Positions 24,847 through 37,289 of a DNA stretch of 64,000 nt are shown here, piece by piece. The translations under genes and the position numbers were made by a program. The notes beneath the pieces were generated by a model. The model made no database searches and had not been told where the DNA came from. It saw only the letters and a program-made list of their open reading frames with translations. Position 1 is the stretch's first letter. Each line of letters begins with the position of its first letter. Location: assembly GCF_001625215.2 (NCBI RefSeq), contig NC_030389.2, positions 33,221,454 to 33,285,453 on the forward strand, written 5' to 3'. The DNA is from Daucus carota subsp. sativus. Lineage: Eukaryota > Streptophyta > Magnoliopsida > Apiales > Apiaceae.

Positions 24847-25662
24847 CTAGCTTATAGCCCGTGCAAGGCACGGGAGCTTTTTAATTATTTATAAACTTTT
24901 TAAATATATTTTAAATGGTGTGAAAAAATTTAATTTACAAATAATAAATTAAAATTTTCAATAAAATAAAATTTGAAATTATGATTTATTTGTAAGTTAG
25001 AATTGTTGTAAATACACCATCACAGTCATTAATGGCTTCAAATAAACTATTGTAATCAAGTCATTCCTTTTCGGTTTCGAAAAAAAAAAGTCATTCCTTT
25101 TCTCGTATGTATCATGACAAAGTATTAAATTCTTTCTATCAAATTTTAATATATCTTGAGTAGAATATGTGACGCCAACTTCTATTGGATTATATTTATA
25201 AATATATTTTATATTCGAATTATGTGATTTAAATATTTTTTTAAAAATTAATATGTTAATTTGGTTTCATAAACATGCGATAGTAGAATCTGTTTTGGAT
25301 TAAGAAAAAGTTTTTGTATTCGCTCCTCACATTAATCCGGCTTATTAATTTTAAAATATATTATATAAAAATTGTGACGGTGCGATTTATATGATTTTAC
25401 AAATAAAATTGGTAGGAAATATTTATTTTGCAATAAAAAAAATTCATAAACACGTGAAAGACAGAATTTGTTTTGCATTCAGAAAAGGAATTATAAACAT
25501 GCAAGATATCAGTTGTCTTATAGAACAGAAGTTAATTTTGTTCTAATCTAACGGTGCTTATGTGTTCAATATACGATCCAACGGGTGATAAGTTCTTGGA
25601 CCATGGGACCATGCGACCAAATTATCTCTCTTACGCTTATTATATATAAGTATATAATTAGA
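24847..25662 (-). mobile_element. Helitron-like element, minus orientation
   Basis: On the minus strand it starts TCTAATTATATACTTATAT and ends with a GC-rich hairpin (CTCCCGTGCCTTGCACGGG), CTATAAG and CTAG followed by T. It aligns with 16239-17229 along its length but lacks the SINE, keeping the empty site at 25216-25230. Length 816 bp, non-coding. Confidence 0.75.
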
Positions 25663-26679
25663 ATTTCCCAGTGAATTGAACTTCCGGTGTTTATGGTAAA
25701 CCAAACAACTGAATAGATAGTCACTTCCCAGGTATTTTAAATATTTCACTAACTTCCTGTCAACCAAACGACTACTTAATATATTTTCTTTATATTAACT
25801 CATTTATTATAGATTTACCGTTTGGTTTTGCCCACCACTACTCAGACCTGAAACCGTTATTTTAACAAAAATAATTAGAAAACTAATTAAATAATGTGGA
25901 GAAGAGAGAAATAAATAGAGAACCCCCGTGAGTGTCGCGATCGAAGGAGGTAGGTAGAGGTTTTCTCTTGCTTAATGTCTACCTACCAACTTACCTCCTG
26001 TCAATTATACTTCATGGATCCTCGACTTGCATAACAATATCTATATATACATCGACTTGTACTCCTCCTTCTTACACAACAACTCATATATACTTTGATT
26101 AAACACACACTACATCTCGTTAGATGCATTAAACGGATCGTGCGGTGGCTCCATGGGGACGTATGGGTGAGTGGTTTCCATGCTAGGCTTGTCAAGTGAG
26201 CAGTCTCTTGCATTTCACCTTTCTTTCGTTGTCTGTTCGACCTTGAGATGTAATTAGATTCTTCTTTCGTGTTTTGCTTTTCCGTCGATTACAGATATTT
26301 AAATATTCATACACAGGTAGCCAATGTGAAATGGACCAGTAATTTTGCATGTGATGAAGTTCGTGTATGAAATTTAGAGATGTTTGATTTATGAATAATG
26401 AACATGGTTAATGAAATTTGGAATTTTAATCATAAATGTCTAAATTAGTTATTTGCTGTCATGCAATAAAAACTCCTGATTTTTAGATAGTTAAATCATA
26501 CTCTTGTCATTATTGAATTTTAATACCAATCTCATTTTTATGCCTTTCATTCTTAGTTCCAGTCCGATTTTCATTTCCAATTTCAATCCAAACATCCAGT
26601 TGATTTCTTATTTCTGCGCCTTTGTTGTCTTGTTATTCATATTCTTTCCGCATTTGAAGGAGGAACATGATGCACGCTT

Positions 26680-26745
26680 GGAGTAAGTGAATTTTGTAAA
26701 TATTTATTTTCGGAGTAAGTGAATTTTGTAAATATTTATTTTCGG
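26680..26745. repeat. 33-bp tandem duplication
   Basis: GGAGTAAGTGAATTTTGTAA followed by ATATTTATTTTC occurs twice in direct succession without a mismatch, indicating a recent event. Confidence 0.85.
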
Positions 26746-28311
26746 AGAAACAATACGTCTATACCTTTTTTTTGTTGCTAAATGTACTATACTTTGTCTG
26801 TTTTTTAGCTACACATATCTACCATTCATGATGTTATGTCTTCGGTGATTAGGTGACCTTCGATTGCACGACTTTTTTAATACTTACACTAGTATGGCAT
26901 ATAATTATATATATATATATTTTTAATATTGATTGACTTGTCTGTGTTCCAGCAAGTCCAATATAACTTTTTGTAAAATCAAGAAAAAATAATTATTTTT
27001 CTAAATTTTAAACTCTTTCAGAATACAACTAAGTCCCCGATGTGAAAATAAAAAAATTTGTGACTCTGAACTACTCATATTTGCCATTGTTCACTATAAA
27101 TACATTTTTAAATTCTCGATCATAATCTTATCAGACAAACTTTTAACAAATACATGTGCAAGGATATTGATGAATTTAAGGCACGAAGGAAATCGAGTTT
27201 AATATAAAATTATTAGCGAAAATCGAACATGTGAGGTGTTCTATGTAATTCGACTAGAATTTTGATGAACGAAGAAATAAATAGAATTAACAAAATTGGA
27301 GTGACGTATATATAAATTAAGGTGGAACAGATAACGAATGTGAGGTAGCAAAGCAATGACTGCTAGCTTGACAAGGCTTTTTGCATGGAATCCAACACTA
27401 CATTGCCGGAAGAATGTGTCCACAGTGGTGGAACTTTTCGCAAAAGACGAGCATCTCATATTCTCATGACTGGTCCTTGCTACTTTATACGTTGGAATTG
27501 TAATGTTTCGTAATATTATGTTGTGTCCTTTATTAGTCGCATTTGTAGCCATCCCTTTTCGTGATATTCTCTATTGCCATGAATAGACTTTTTGTACGGT
27601 GGTAAAAACGAATATTTTATTCACATATAAGACACCAAGCTTCGACATCAGGGGAGACAATTATACTCTCTCCTAATGGGATGTACCCTTGCATGTACTT
27701 GAAGTGTGGTTACATAAATTTTTTTCCATTTTTTTATTTTAGATAAAATGTTCAGCATCAAACTTTTGTTAAGGAAAAAATTAAAAAAAATTATAAAACT
27801 ACCTCCTCCGTCATCCTGAATGGTATACATTAGAGGAACGAGACGCGGCACAGATTTTAATGCTCCTGTAAATTGCAGTTTGTAAAGTGTATGTTGTGCA
27901 ATTTAGTACTTTTCATCATATAATTAAAATATTTAGAACTATGTATAACAATTTATAAAACAAAACATAGCGTGAACAAAGAAGTAAGAAGGTCACGCTG
28001 TTGGAAGGCAGATATTAAGGAGGATTGTACTCCAGCCTGCAGGAGAAGCAAGAAGGCAAAATCACACTTTACCGGAAACTAGCTTTCTATGTTTTAAATT
28101 ATTTTTTTTAATATTTCTTATATCTCTTTATTCATCTTTTTAAATTAAGATTATTTGTGTTATAAAAAAAAAATTTAGTTTGATATTTAATTTTTTCATT
28201 ATCTAATCAAAAAAATCGAATGAAACATGACGAAAAATCAGTGAACACTTTCCTGAGAAACGAAGCTTCTTGTTTGTTTTTCTTCAAATTCCGAATCCGC
28301 TCTCGCTCGCC

Positions 28312-28446
28312 GCTAGTAATGGAGTGTCGGTTGATTTCCCTTCCTTTAGCTACTCAGATGTTCCGGTTCATATTTTAAGCTAGTAACAGAGTCTCGGTTG
28401 ATTTCCCTTCTTTCAGCTACGCAGATGTGTCGGCTCATATTTTTTA
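28312..28446. repeat. Imperfect 66-bp tandem duplication
   Basis: Both units contain CGGTTGATTTCCCTTC, a variant of TTTAGCTACTCAGATG, and end in TCATATTTT. Several mismatches show it is older than the 26680 duplication. Confidence 0.75.
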
Positions 28447-29984
28447 AGTCATACTATGTTGATGTCTATATGTACTTATATTACCGTTATTATGATATTT
28501 GTTAAAATATAGATATGAAAAATATCACCATTTAAAATTTTATTATATAATTAAATTACCACCCACCAAAAATTGTTGAAAATTTGATAAAAATGAGATT
28601 TTTGCCATATCAGAGTTTTTATCATATAGTTATATATTATATTTATAATTATATATACATAGTTTTATTAAAACATAATAATTAAATATTCTAAAAAGCA
28701 GCCGATTAATCGATAATCGAATGGATTTTTAATCCGATTCGACAAAATTCGGTTAAAACGATGATTAATTGGTCAAAAATTGGATAAATAATCAGGTAAA
28801 ATATTTTTATTTTTTTTGCCACAAATCAAGTAAAATATTAAAATTTAAAACTTCCATTAGTCAGTTCATCAAGAACTTGAATTGTATATTGCAGAGGAAT
28901 TTCTTCTCCAAAAGTTTTAAAACTCAAGGTTAATTCATTTTCAGTGCGGCCAACTCCTCCCTCCACTGTGAAAATTCTCCTTTAACACTTATTTCCTTGT
29001 TCTCAAATATTTTATATCCAATTTGATTGTTCATTTTTATCTATAATGTTTCCGGACATTATATTTGGATTAAGGTCCCTCGGATATAGATATTAATGTC
29101 TAATAAATAGACTAATATTAAAAATCCATAATAACCTTTATATATATTAATATATGTATTGTGAGCAAGGGTAGTTTAGTTTTCGGATTAAATTACTCGC
29201 AGTTGCTCAATATTAGATAATAAATTATGTGTATATTTTTGAAGGACCCACGTAATATTGGATGCTCTCGCTATATACATATGATTTATTCATGTATTCG
29301 AAGCCTCACTCCCCACTTTTCTCCCAAAAGAGATTACAGAGGAAGAAGCCTATTCTCCTTACACCTATAATCTCTGTTTGTAGTGTTAGGCCACCTCCCT
29401 CCTTTTCTCTCTTCTCACCCACACAAACACATAGTTGAGAAATGGAAAGCTGGGAAGAATATAAGCTCTACTGGGTAGTTTAGTTTTCGAATTAAATTAC
29501 TCGCAGTTGCTCAGTTAGATAGATAATAGATTTGTCGGTCAATTTTATTTTACCGTATTTCTTAAAATTCACTAAAAAGTAATATGAACTTTAAAGTCTT
29601 TTAGGCCTTTTTCTTGCAAGATTTCCTTTTTATAAAGCTGTACACTTGAGTCTACATACTAGCAATCTAGCATTGAGTTTTGCAACAAATTTCTGTCAGC
29701 AAAGTGAGTCTTGGGCCCTTGGCTTAAGAAGGATAGGCAAGTCTCCTTAAGCTACCCCTTCTGTTACTATAAAATTACTAAATTACAGACCATACGGCCC
29801 ATAATGAAGCCTCACGTGAGCCCATGTCTCACCTAATTTCAGCATGGCCCAGCATGTATCAAATCAAACATTTGTTAATACTTCCAACTTCCAAGTGGCA
29901 ACCGGTCAGTCAAAGTCAAACCTAAGTAAGTACATTAACATAGTACAAACGTTAAAAAGAGAAGACTCGCCGGAAAATCAAGAA

Positions 29985-32900
29985 ATGTCGATGTCGTTGA
30001 CTTCTTCGCTTGTAAGGGTCCCTGTTTCTCCGTCCAGTCATTCAGTATATTCCGGCGTCAAAGTGAAGTGTATTGCTGTGGCTAAAACAACTCAAGATCT
30101 TCCTATTCAGGTTCATTACATATTCATAAATTTATTTATTTGTTTAGCTAGGTGTTTCTTATGTATATTTTGTTTTGCATACATGTAGACACACACAATG
30201 GTCAACTTGATAAGTGAGATACTGATGATCTGTTGCTTGGGTTTTTTAATTGTGAGATTTACATGTTTGACCCAATTTATTAAATGGATTTATATCAAAG
30301 TAGTCGCTCGTTGCTTTCAAATGGCTCGCTTGACTTGCCGTGAACTCGATTAAACAACTTAAATCATTCATATCACTTTACTAAATTTCTTACAACAATT
30401 CAAAGGCCAGCGTATTTATTTTGTCACTTTTTCCATAATTATTTTTTAGAAATTGAACAAAGTGTGATATATGATGATTTAAGTGATTGAAATGAGTTCC
30501 CCTTCCACACAGCGAGTCAAGTGAGACATTTGAGTGCCCACTTTGATATAAACTTTGTTTACTAAATATACTTATTTTTAGAAAATTACATATTTACATA
30601 TTGAAATGAATTAAATGTTAAAAAGTGTTTCATATTTGTTATGTAGCTAAAATAAGTAGTATTTATGATTTTTTTTTACATATTTAGGTACTTTTTTCTC
30701 CATGAAATAAGAGTTTGTTCTTGAAAAATAAGGGATACCTCATACCAGACACCCTAGCATTTTTCATCGTGTTCTTGACATGGGAGACCAAATTGCCTTG
30801 CTATAGATGCGCAACTTCGGGCTTGAAGTGAAATTCTAGTTTTAGAGCGCAAAATACCAATAAAATATAAAGACTTGCAATATGATTTTCTATATATGTT
30901 CGAGTATATGATGCATCTATAAATCTTGGAAGGGCAACCTAGAGTAATGTAATTATATATTAAAGAGGTTATAATTGAATGAAACTTGAATCAGAATGTG
31001 ATGATATTACAGTGAAATTTTTGTAGTATTGAAGTCATTATCAATCATAATAAGACAGTCGACAGCTACTAATTATGCTATTTACATTTCTGAGTAAATT
31101 TCACTTGTATCAGTTCTAGCATTCAAATACTAGGCTTATTTAATGAATGGAGTTAATTCAAACTTAATTTCTGCGTAGTTAACGTTATGGCAAAGTTTGT
31201 GTAGTTGTGCCTTGTGTCTGTCAACTCCAGTTGCCAAAAAGAACCTGTAATAACAAATATATATATAATTTTGTTATTAACAGAAAGAGATAAAGATGTT
31301 CAGCCACCAATCCTGGGCCTGATCTCTGCTCGAGCATACTCACTACTCGAGCATACTCACTACAAACCCTTTAACCCTCCTAAATGATAGAATTGGTTTT
31401 CATAATTGTAAATTTATCTAGCTTGAGACATCTGAATTCTGATGTTTTACCCAAACCTGGCATGTAAAGAGTTGTCTTTAATTTTTCTCAAAACAATTTT
31501 AGATTGACTACAAATCATCACGCCGTCCTAAATTGTGTATTAGGCCCTGTATTTTTAAATTGTGGATATATACCTAAATGCCGTGACCTTGTTTGAATGT
31601 ATATTATCATGAGCCGGATTCTGTTCTTTTTTTATCTTTTTGGTTAGGATTTGGAAAGTCATTCCATGATCAATGATGTTTTTCTTTTCCTTTTTTAACC
31701 TTTCTGCACAGAAGTACAAACCCATTCTTCCTTCATTACCCAACTGGCCAACTCTGATACTATTTTTTTTTTATAATTAAAACAATCAGCACCACACCCA
31801 CCCCACCTTGTCTTTAATTAGATTTTAACCATCGATTTCCTGTAAAGCACATGAGGTTGATACTGCTGGATCAAGAGGCCATTTGTAACTCTGATTCTAT
31901 TGTTACCCCCTCGAGGTGCATGTTATATCTGTAAGCTATAAGTCTATAACAGTGTACATTGGCCAATTTATTGAAAATGATAGTTTTCTTTTTTCAATCA
32001 GAGATGAAAATGGTTTTCTAGTGGTAGCATCTAATGTCTTAGAACACACCAAACATGAGATATTTGGTTGCCCACAATGAGCTAGTCATATACCCATATG
32101 AATATATGTTATATATCTCAACATGCAACAATTTCGTATCCTGATCGAAGATCATGGTTACTTGTTATGCTTTATGATGATATATGTTGCCCAAACAGAT
32201 TTTATTCCTACTACCTTCTGCAATTTTTAATGTATTTTACCTTTTAGGCTTTTAATGCCTGTATACGACTGCTCTAAAATTTTCAAAAAACCCTCAGATT
32301 CTTAAAAGTTCACAAAGAAACTTTTCTAAACCCGAGATCTTCATAAAAATAGCTTTTTAACTAATAAGAATAGATGTAAGGTCTGTGTACATCCCACCCT
32401 ACCTGGACCTACTTTGAGCACGACATATTGGGTATGCCTGGATGTGTTTTAGTTATATTGCGTAGCATTGTAGGAATGATAAAATGTGATATAGACATAT
32501 TAATTTATGCAAAATCTTCATTCATTCTAGTCCCCAAATTTATATTACAGTGCTCTTAGTTTACGGATAATTGTCCATTTCTTTTCCAACTACTGTCTTT
32601 TACATTTGTTATCATTGAATATTCAAACCATCACATTCTTCACTCTAGTCCCTTGACTTTTATTCCTTTCTTCACATTTCATTTCATTTCAACTTTCAAT
32701 GTTACATTCCACTAACCAAACGGAGTGATAGTAATGACTCTATTGACGAAATAATGGATAAGGTTGCAAATTTACATTGTAAAGTACGTAAAAAAATGGA
32801 TTGTCCGCTAAACAGGTTTCATAACTTTGTTTCTCTCACAGGTGAGAAGCAAAGAAGAAAAAAAGGATCAGTCCCGAAAAACCTTGACAACCGTCTCCCG

Positions 32901-33171
32901 AAGAGCCTTAGCAACACAGTTGGCTATTGCCTCTTTGGTTGCCACCACTACCTTTTTACCAGAGTCTGCTGAAGCACAAATTTTGAATCCTGAAATCAAG
33001 AGGAAAATATTTGAAAAGCTAAAATTGTTAAGGGAAAAGGTTGGTTTATCTAAACGAGATACTGAGAATGGGGAAAAGACTTCTTCGCCAGCAGCAGCAG
33101 CAGAGAAGGAAAAACCTCTTCCTCGTCTGCCCCTATCACCTCTTCCTGTCCAGACAGCAGAAGCTTTGTAA
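29985..33171 (+). CDS. Putative chloroplast thylakoid-lumen protein
   Basis: Two exons, 29985-30110 and 32842-33171, joined at phase 0 across a 2.7-kb GT-AG intron, give 151 residues. The start MSMSLTSSLVRVPVSPSS is Ser/Val rich and acidic-poor, typical of a stromal transit peptide; the in-frame ATG at 29844 would add a non-typical N-terminus and is treated as 5' UTR. Residues 62-63 are a twin Arg followed by a hydrophobic segment (QLAIASLVATTTFLP) and an AEA/Q cleavage-like site at about 85-88, which suggests a lumen-targeting domain, perhaps via the Tat route. The mature part is only about 64 residues: a basic amphipathic stretch (IKRKIFEKLKLLREKVGL) and a Pro-rich tail. I do not recognise the family; the targeting reading is inference. 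Confidence 0.7.
32366..32440 (+). mobile_element. SINE fragment (TS/Au-like 3' part)
   Basis: GTAAGGTCTGTGTACATCCC followed by ACCCTACCTGGACC and CATATTGGGTATG resembles the 3' region of tRNA-derived SINEs known from asterid plants. It lies in the intron of the lumen-protein gene. No complete head or flanking duplication was seen. Confidence 0.5.
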
Positions 33172-34529
33172 GAAGCTAGTCTTCCATGAAATTTATGTTT
33201 ACGTTAAATAATAGGTAACTAGATTGCCTGCATAACCTTTTGAACTGTAGCAACCAGCATACAAGCTCCTGAAATAAAGTTCTATCGTACAAGGATTTCT
33301 AGTTAAAGATATTGTCGGTTAAAGAACTTCATCGGTCAATTTTGAGATTTTTGCTGCAGTGGTACTTACAGTAATAAGGTGTGCTACATATCTATGTCAT
33401 TGTTTTATCACATAAACCACTGACATGTTACTTGCACTAGCTGTAGCAATTAGTTTTAAGCTTTGAAAATTTTGGTAATGAATTAGTGAATGGATTCACA
33501 TGCTAATATCCAAGATTTTCTAAATTTCGAGTTGCCTTTGGTAAGTTGAATTTATGTGCTGAAATCAGTGAATTACAGTACTGTTGTTGAACTTTGGTTT
33601 ACAGATATAATAGTTAACCAGTTTAACTGCTTGCTGATATTTGTCGTGAGAATTATGTGGGCTGGTGAAAACGTGAATATTGGAAGTAAGTATGGCTTAC
33701 TTGATTATGGTTCGGCAACTTGCACTGCCCTGTTTGTTTTTTTGGTCATAATAGCACTGCCCTGTTTGTTGATGAGTATCTTTTAGTGACTCAATATGGT
33801 TAAATTTCTAATCAGGTACTAGCTGTCTAAACAGGGTAGTGAAATATGTAGCACAATTTTAAATTTCACATCTGCTGAAATATTTCTGTAGATTATTTTA
33901 TTTACAGAGTACTAGCTGTCTAAACAGAGTGAAATTTCGTTTTCTTTCATTTCATAGTAAAAATGTTTTGTAGAAAGTATTGTCTGATTTGCTAAGGTGC
34001 CAATTATGCTCATTGTTTCCTGAGTAAGTCTTGTAAAGAGGCAGAGCCTGTATAGTATTATTGCTTTGTTAGAACAAAGTTTTAAAATTTGTGGAGGCAA
34101 CACGTCAAAAGTTGCCAATGAAGCTCCTGCAGTACCATGTCGTTGATTCCCATCTTATCAAATGGTATCGAAAAATCCCCGATTAATCTCTTAATAATAT
34201 TTTACTAATTTATGAATTACATATCGATTGGACAAAAAATCTCTGATTTATCAAAAAGTTCGCTGATAGGATCAATCAATTAGTTCCAATTTCCGATTTA
34301 CGAGATCATGACTCATCTGACAACCATGCTTCATCTTGCTAAATAAAAATGTGCATTTAGACGTTTGGTCCACTTTGCTTTCCATGCATTATCTAATAAC
34401 GTAACAAACTTGCTCTCGTTTTCTCTCGTTCTCACCAAAATACACCACTCAAATCGCAGCACCACGCCAAACTTATTATACCATTCACACCAATTCCTCA
34501 ACCTGTAATATCTCAACACCACAAAAGTC
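33172..34529. other. Spacer, no gene seen
   Basis: AT-rich sequence between the lumen-protein and first proline-rich gene. GTACTAGCTGTCTAAACAG occurs twice (about 33815 and 33909). Short frames show no conserved content. Confidence 0.45.
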
Positions 34530-34958
34530 ATGTCATCTTTACTTGCAACTCTCCTTGTTCTTCTTGCTCTCCTTGCTCCAATAACCGGGTCGGGTCCAAG
34601 GAAGCTCGACGAACAACCCGGGTCACCCGAAATCAAGTGTGGTACTTGCCCCACCCCAAATCCTCCACCATCACCATCACTACCACCACCTCCTCCACCA
34701 TCTCCACCACCACCCGAAACACTACCACCTCCACCGCCAAACAAGCCACCAACGCCGAGCTTGGACTGCCCGCCGCCGCCTTCGTACGTTCCCATCCCCG
34801 GTGCCCCGCCTCCGCCCTCGTATACCCCGGTCCCCACCGGCCCACCCGGAAACTTATACCCGGTTTATCCGTATATTTCGGGTTGTCTTCAAAGCTTCAT
34901 GGTAAACTTACCATTTTCACTTGTCACAGGGCTACTAGGCCTCATGGTTTTATGGTAA
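34530..34958 (+). CDS. Extensin-like hydroxyproline-rich glycoprotein
   Basis: Single-exon, 142 residues. Residues 1-22 are a signal peptide (LLATLLVLLALLAPITGSG). A conserved-looking EIKCGTCP precedes a Pro-rich centre with SPPPP and PPPPPP blocks, the substrate of prolyl hydroxylation and arabinosylation in extensins. The last 20 residues are hydrophobic (FSLVTGLLGLMVLW) after a small-residue stretch, compatible with a GPI-anchor signal. It is expected in the secretory path and cell wall or plasma-membrane surface. The overlapping minus-strand Gly-rich frame of 168 codons is the shadow of this Pro-rich frame. A second gene of the same type follows 1.4 kb downstream. Confidence 0.8.
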   Translation: MSSLLATLLVLLALLAPITGSGPRKLDEQPGSPEIKCGTCPTPNPPPSPSLPPPPPPSPPPPETLPPPPPNKPPTPSLDCPPPPSYVPIPGAPPPPSYTPVPTGPPGNLYPVYPYISGCLQSFMVNLPFSLVTGLLGLMVLW

Positions 34959-35327
34959 TTTCACATGTTCCAAGTAGTACAAGGAAAGAATATGCCCACG
35001 TGTCAGTAGGAAGCTTCTGTTGGCACCGATTTCGAGGAAGATACTCTGGAAACCTCTGCTTTCACAGGGGCTATCATGGTACTGTACTTGCTACTGTAAC
35101 TTCAATTTTATTTTAATGGTTGATTAGTGAAAAGTGTAATTAACTTTTCGGTACGAGTTAAGGCTGTATTTTGACCTCATATCTACACTAATTAAATCGT
35201 TTTATTTTATTATTAAGACATGTTGCACTGATTTAGAAGCTCTGAGCATCTCCTTGCCACCCTACTTGGATTAAGACAGGGCGACAAATTTTACACAGAG
35301 TACATATCATTCAACTTCACATTAATT

Positions 35328-35729
35328 CAGAGGCGTCTTAGGGGGAGTCTTCCCATCTATTTGCCTAGGGCCTCCATCCATATAGGGGCCTCTTATATAT
35401 ACAGTCCTTTAACTTTAGACCCATGTAATAAAATAAAAAATAGATAAAAGCCCAATAAAATATAATGTTTTTCAATATTTTAAATCACTTTAAGTCTTTA
35501 ATATATCCAAAAAGGTAGAAAACCTAATACGCTCAATTGAGCAGATATAGAACCAGAGCAAATATAGAACCAGAGCAGCAAGCCAGCAAAGGTAATATAT
35601 AGTAATCTCTTCAATTCTTCTCTACTTTGAGATTTTTAATTCAAAATTAATTTTCTATACTAGATACTACATATTTTTGATTCTTTGTAGTATATTACTA
35701 GGGCCTCCGAAATCCTGGAGACGCCCCTG
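35328..35729. mobile_element. hAT-type MITE
   Basis: Ends CAGAGGCGTCTTAGGGGG and AGACGCCCCTG form an inverted repeat, flanked by the perfect 8-bp duplication CATTAATT (35320-35327, 35730-35737). Subterminal GGGCCTCC motifs occur at both ends. Length 402 bp, no coding region. Confidence 0.92.
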
Positions 35730-36362
35730 CATTAATTTAACTCGGTCTTCCCTTCTTTCGTTTCTTTACGGTTTTTCCAATTACTTAAAGCATTTCAACT
35801 TTTAAAGGTACAGATAATTTTATTGCTTACTTTTAAATTCTTTTTCTATTAATATTTGAATATTAGAGCGTATCTTTTGAAGCATTGAAAATATATATTT
35901 ATAAATAATTTGTATGAATTTTATGGTTTTCTCGAAAATATATTTTCCCTCAATGTCTTCTGAGTATTTTCCGGCTCTCTAGCTATTGTCCTATTATTCA
36001 CTCTTTTATTTCTTAAAACATAAAAATATTCGTTTTTCTTACTAAATTTGCCCCTACATGTATTAATATAAAATGGTGCATGTATGTGACACCCAAACTA
36101 CCAGCCGATCATAATTCAAATTTTAAAGGCCGCAAGAATCAAAGACCATGCGGTCATTTTCTAGAATAATTTAATTTCCTATGCTGGCATTTTTGGCCTT
36201 TCTTTTGTTGATAAGTCCAAGCTTATCACATTATTTTTGTAGTAATAAACAAACACCCCACATCACCCACCAAACAAACCCCTTCTCTCTTTTGTTTCCT
36301 TGCAATCTACTCTTTCATTACACTCTCCACCTTCTCACAACATTTTTTTTCCTCCAACACAC

Positions 36363-36800
36363 ATGACTTCACCTCACAAAGCCATTTTTACCACCTTCAT
36401 CCTCCTATCAATATTCATCAACTCTCCGACCACCACCACCTCCCAAGAATGCCCCTACCCTTGCTTACCTTCCCCTCCGATAGGCGGCGGAGGAGCAAAT
36501 TCTCCGCCGTCGAATAATCCATCACCACCCGGGCCTTTTTTACCACCTCCCGGGCCATTTGGTAATCCTCCGCCTACCGGCTTTTTACCAAATGGCCCTC
36601 CGCCACCTTATTATCTCAATACTAATGCACCACCGCCACCTAATGCCATGGTGCCTTGGTTTCCTTATTACTTCAGGAAGCCACCGCATGGCTCGGATCA
36701 ATCTTCATCACCATCGACTCGTCTTTCGGGATGGACGGCTGTGATCGTTTCAACAACTTCTGTTCTTGTTTTTTCTTACGGTTTTGAATTTAACTTGTGA
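36363..36800 (+). CDS. Proline-rich cell-wall type protein
   Basis: Single-exon, 145 residues from MTSPHKAIFTTFILLSIF; the upstream in-frame ATG at 36300 was rejected because it puts 21 residues before the signal peptide. The order is signal peptide, SQECPYPCLPSPP with two Cys, a Pro/Gly/Asn-rich centre (PPPGPFGNPPP, GPPPPYY), and a hydrophobic C-terminus (TAVIVSTTSVLVFSYG) suggestive of GPI attachment. The layout parallels 34530-34958, so the two are probably diverged tandem paralogs of one hydroxyproline-rich glycoprotein family. Confidence 0.78.
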   Translation: MTSPHKAIFTTFILLSIFINSPTTTTSQECPYPCLPSPPIGGGGANSPPSNNPSPPGPFLPPPGPFGNPPPTGFLPNGPPPPYYLNTNAPPPPNAMVPWFPYYFRKPPHGSDQSSSPSTRLSGWTAVIVSTTSVLVFSYGFEFNL

Positions 36801-37289
36801 GTTCTTGTAACGTTTCAAGTCAGCTTCTAGTTGCCAGTTGTGCGGTCACTTCGGTAATTATGCTATTTGTTTATAAAAATTTAAATATTCGAGATTTTAC
36901 ATTTTTGAATTCTTTTTATTCAGAGGAGGTTAGTACAGATTTCAATACTAAATTACCTGTGTTATTAAAATATACAATATCTTAAGTAGTGGGTTTATCT
37001 TTTATTATTCTTGATATTCGAGCTCGATTTTAGCTAATTTTATGAATTATTATCGCTATAATGTATTTTGATTTGTGTGACGAACTTTGTTTTTTAACAA
37101 AATAATATAATTTAAAGCTATTAAATAGTCACCGAATTGGTTAAGTTTTGTGGAAACGCAGAGCACGGGTCAACGGTGACTACTGTTTTATTTCACCAGC
37201 AAAGGAAATTTTAATATTATATAGTTTTGCCTTGACGTAGACCTGCTACAGCTGGTAATATTCCGTCTCCCTAATCATATGATTAGGAT
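36801..37289. other. Spacer, no gene seen
   Basis: 3' flank of the second proline-rich gene up to the hAT copy B. No coding signal. Confidence 0.5.

Larger units (their letters stand above)
24172..25769. mobile_element. Possible TIR element hosting a Helitron
   Basis: GTTTGGTTGACAGGA at 24172-24186 faces its exact inverse TCCTGTCAACCAAAC at 25755-25769. The 1.6 kb between them includes the Helitron 24847-25662. Only a 15-bp inverted repeat and no clear duplication support it, so it is tentative. Confidence 0.35.
25770..29984. other. Long spacer with short duplications, no supported gene
   Basis: About 4.2 kb without a convincing gene. It holds a hairpin-forming pair at 25945-26000, a 33-bp tandem duplication at 26680-26745, a 66-bp imperfect tandem duplication at 28312-28446, and two copies of a 55-bp segment (near 29169 and 29472). 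Between the latter is a CT-rich, UTR-like stretch followed by ATG at 29443 opening a 13-codon frame. A 103-codon frame at 27241-27552 (-) shows no domain and was not accepted. Confidence 0.5.

Noticed and set aside
27241..27552. 103-codon minus-strand frame
   Set aside because: No domain, no signal peptide, odd composition, no splice partner or homology recognised.
34331..34837. 168-codon Gly-rich minus-strand frame
   Set aside because: It is the reverse of the proline-codon-rich exon 34530-34958, which has a signal peptide and better context.
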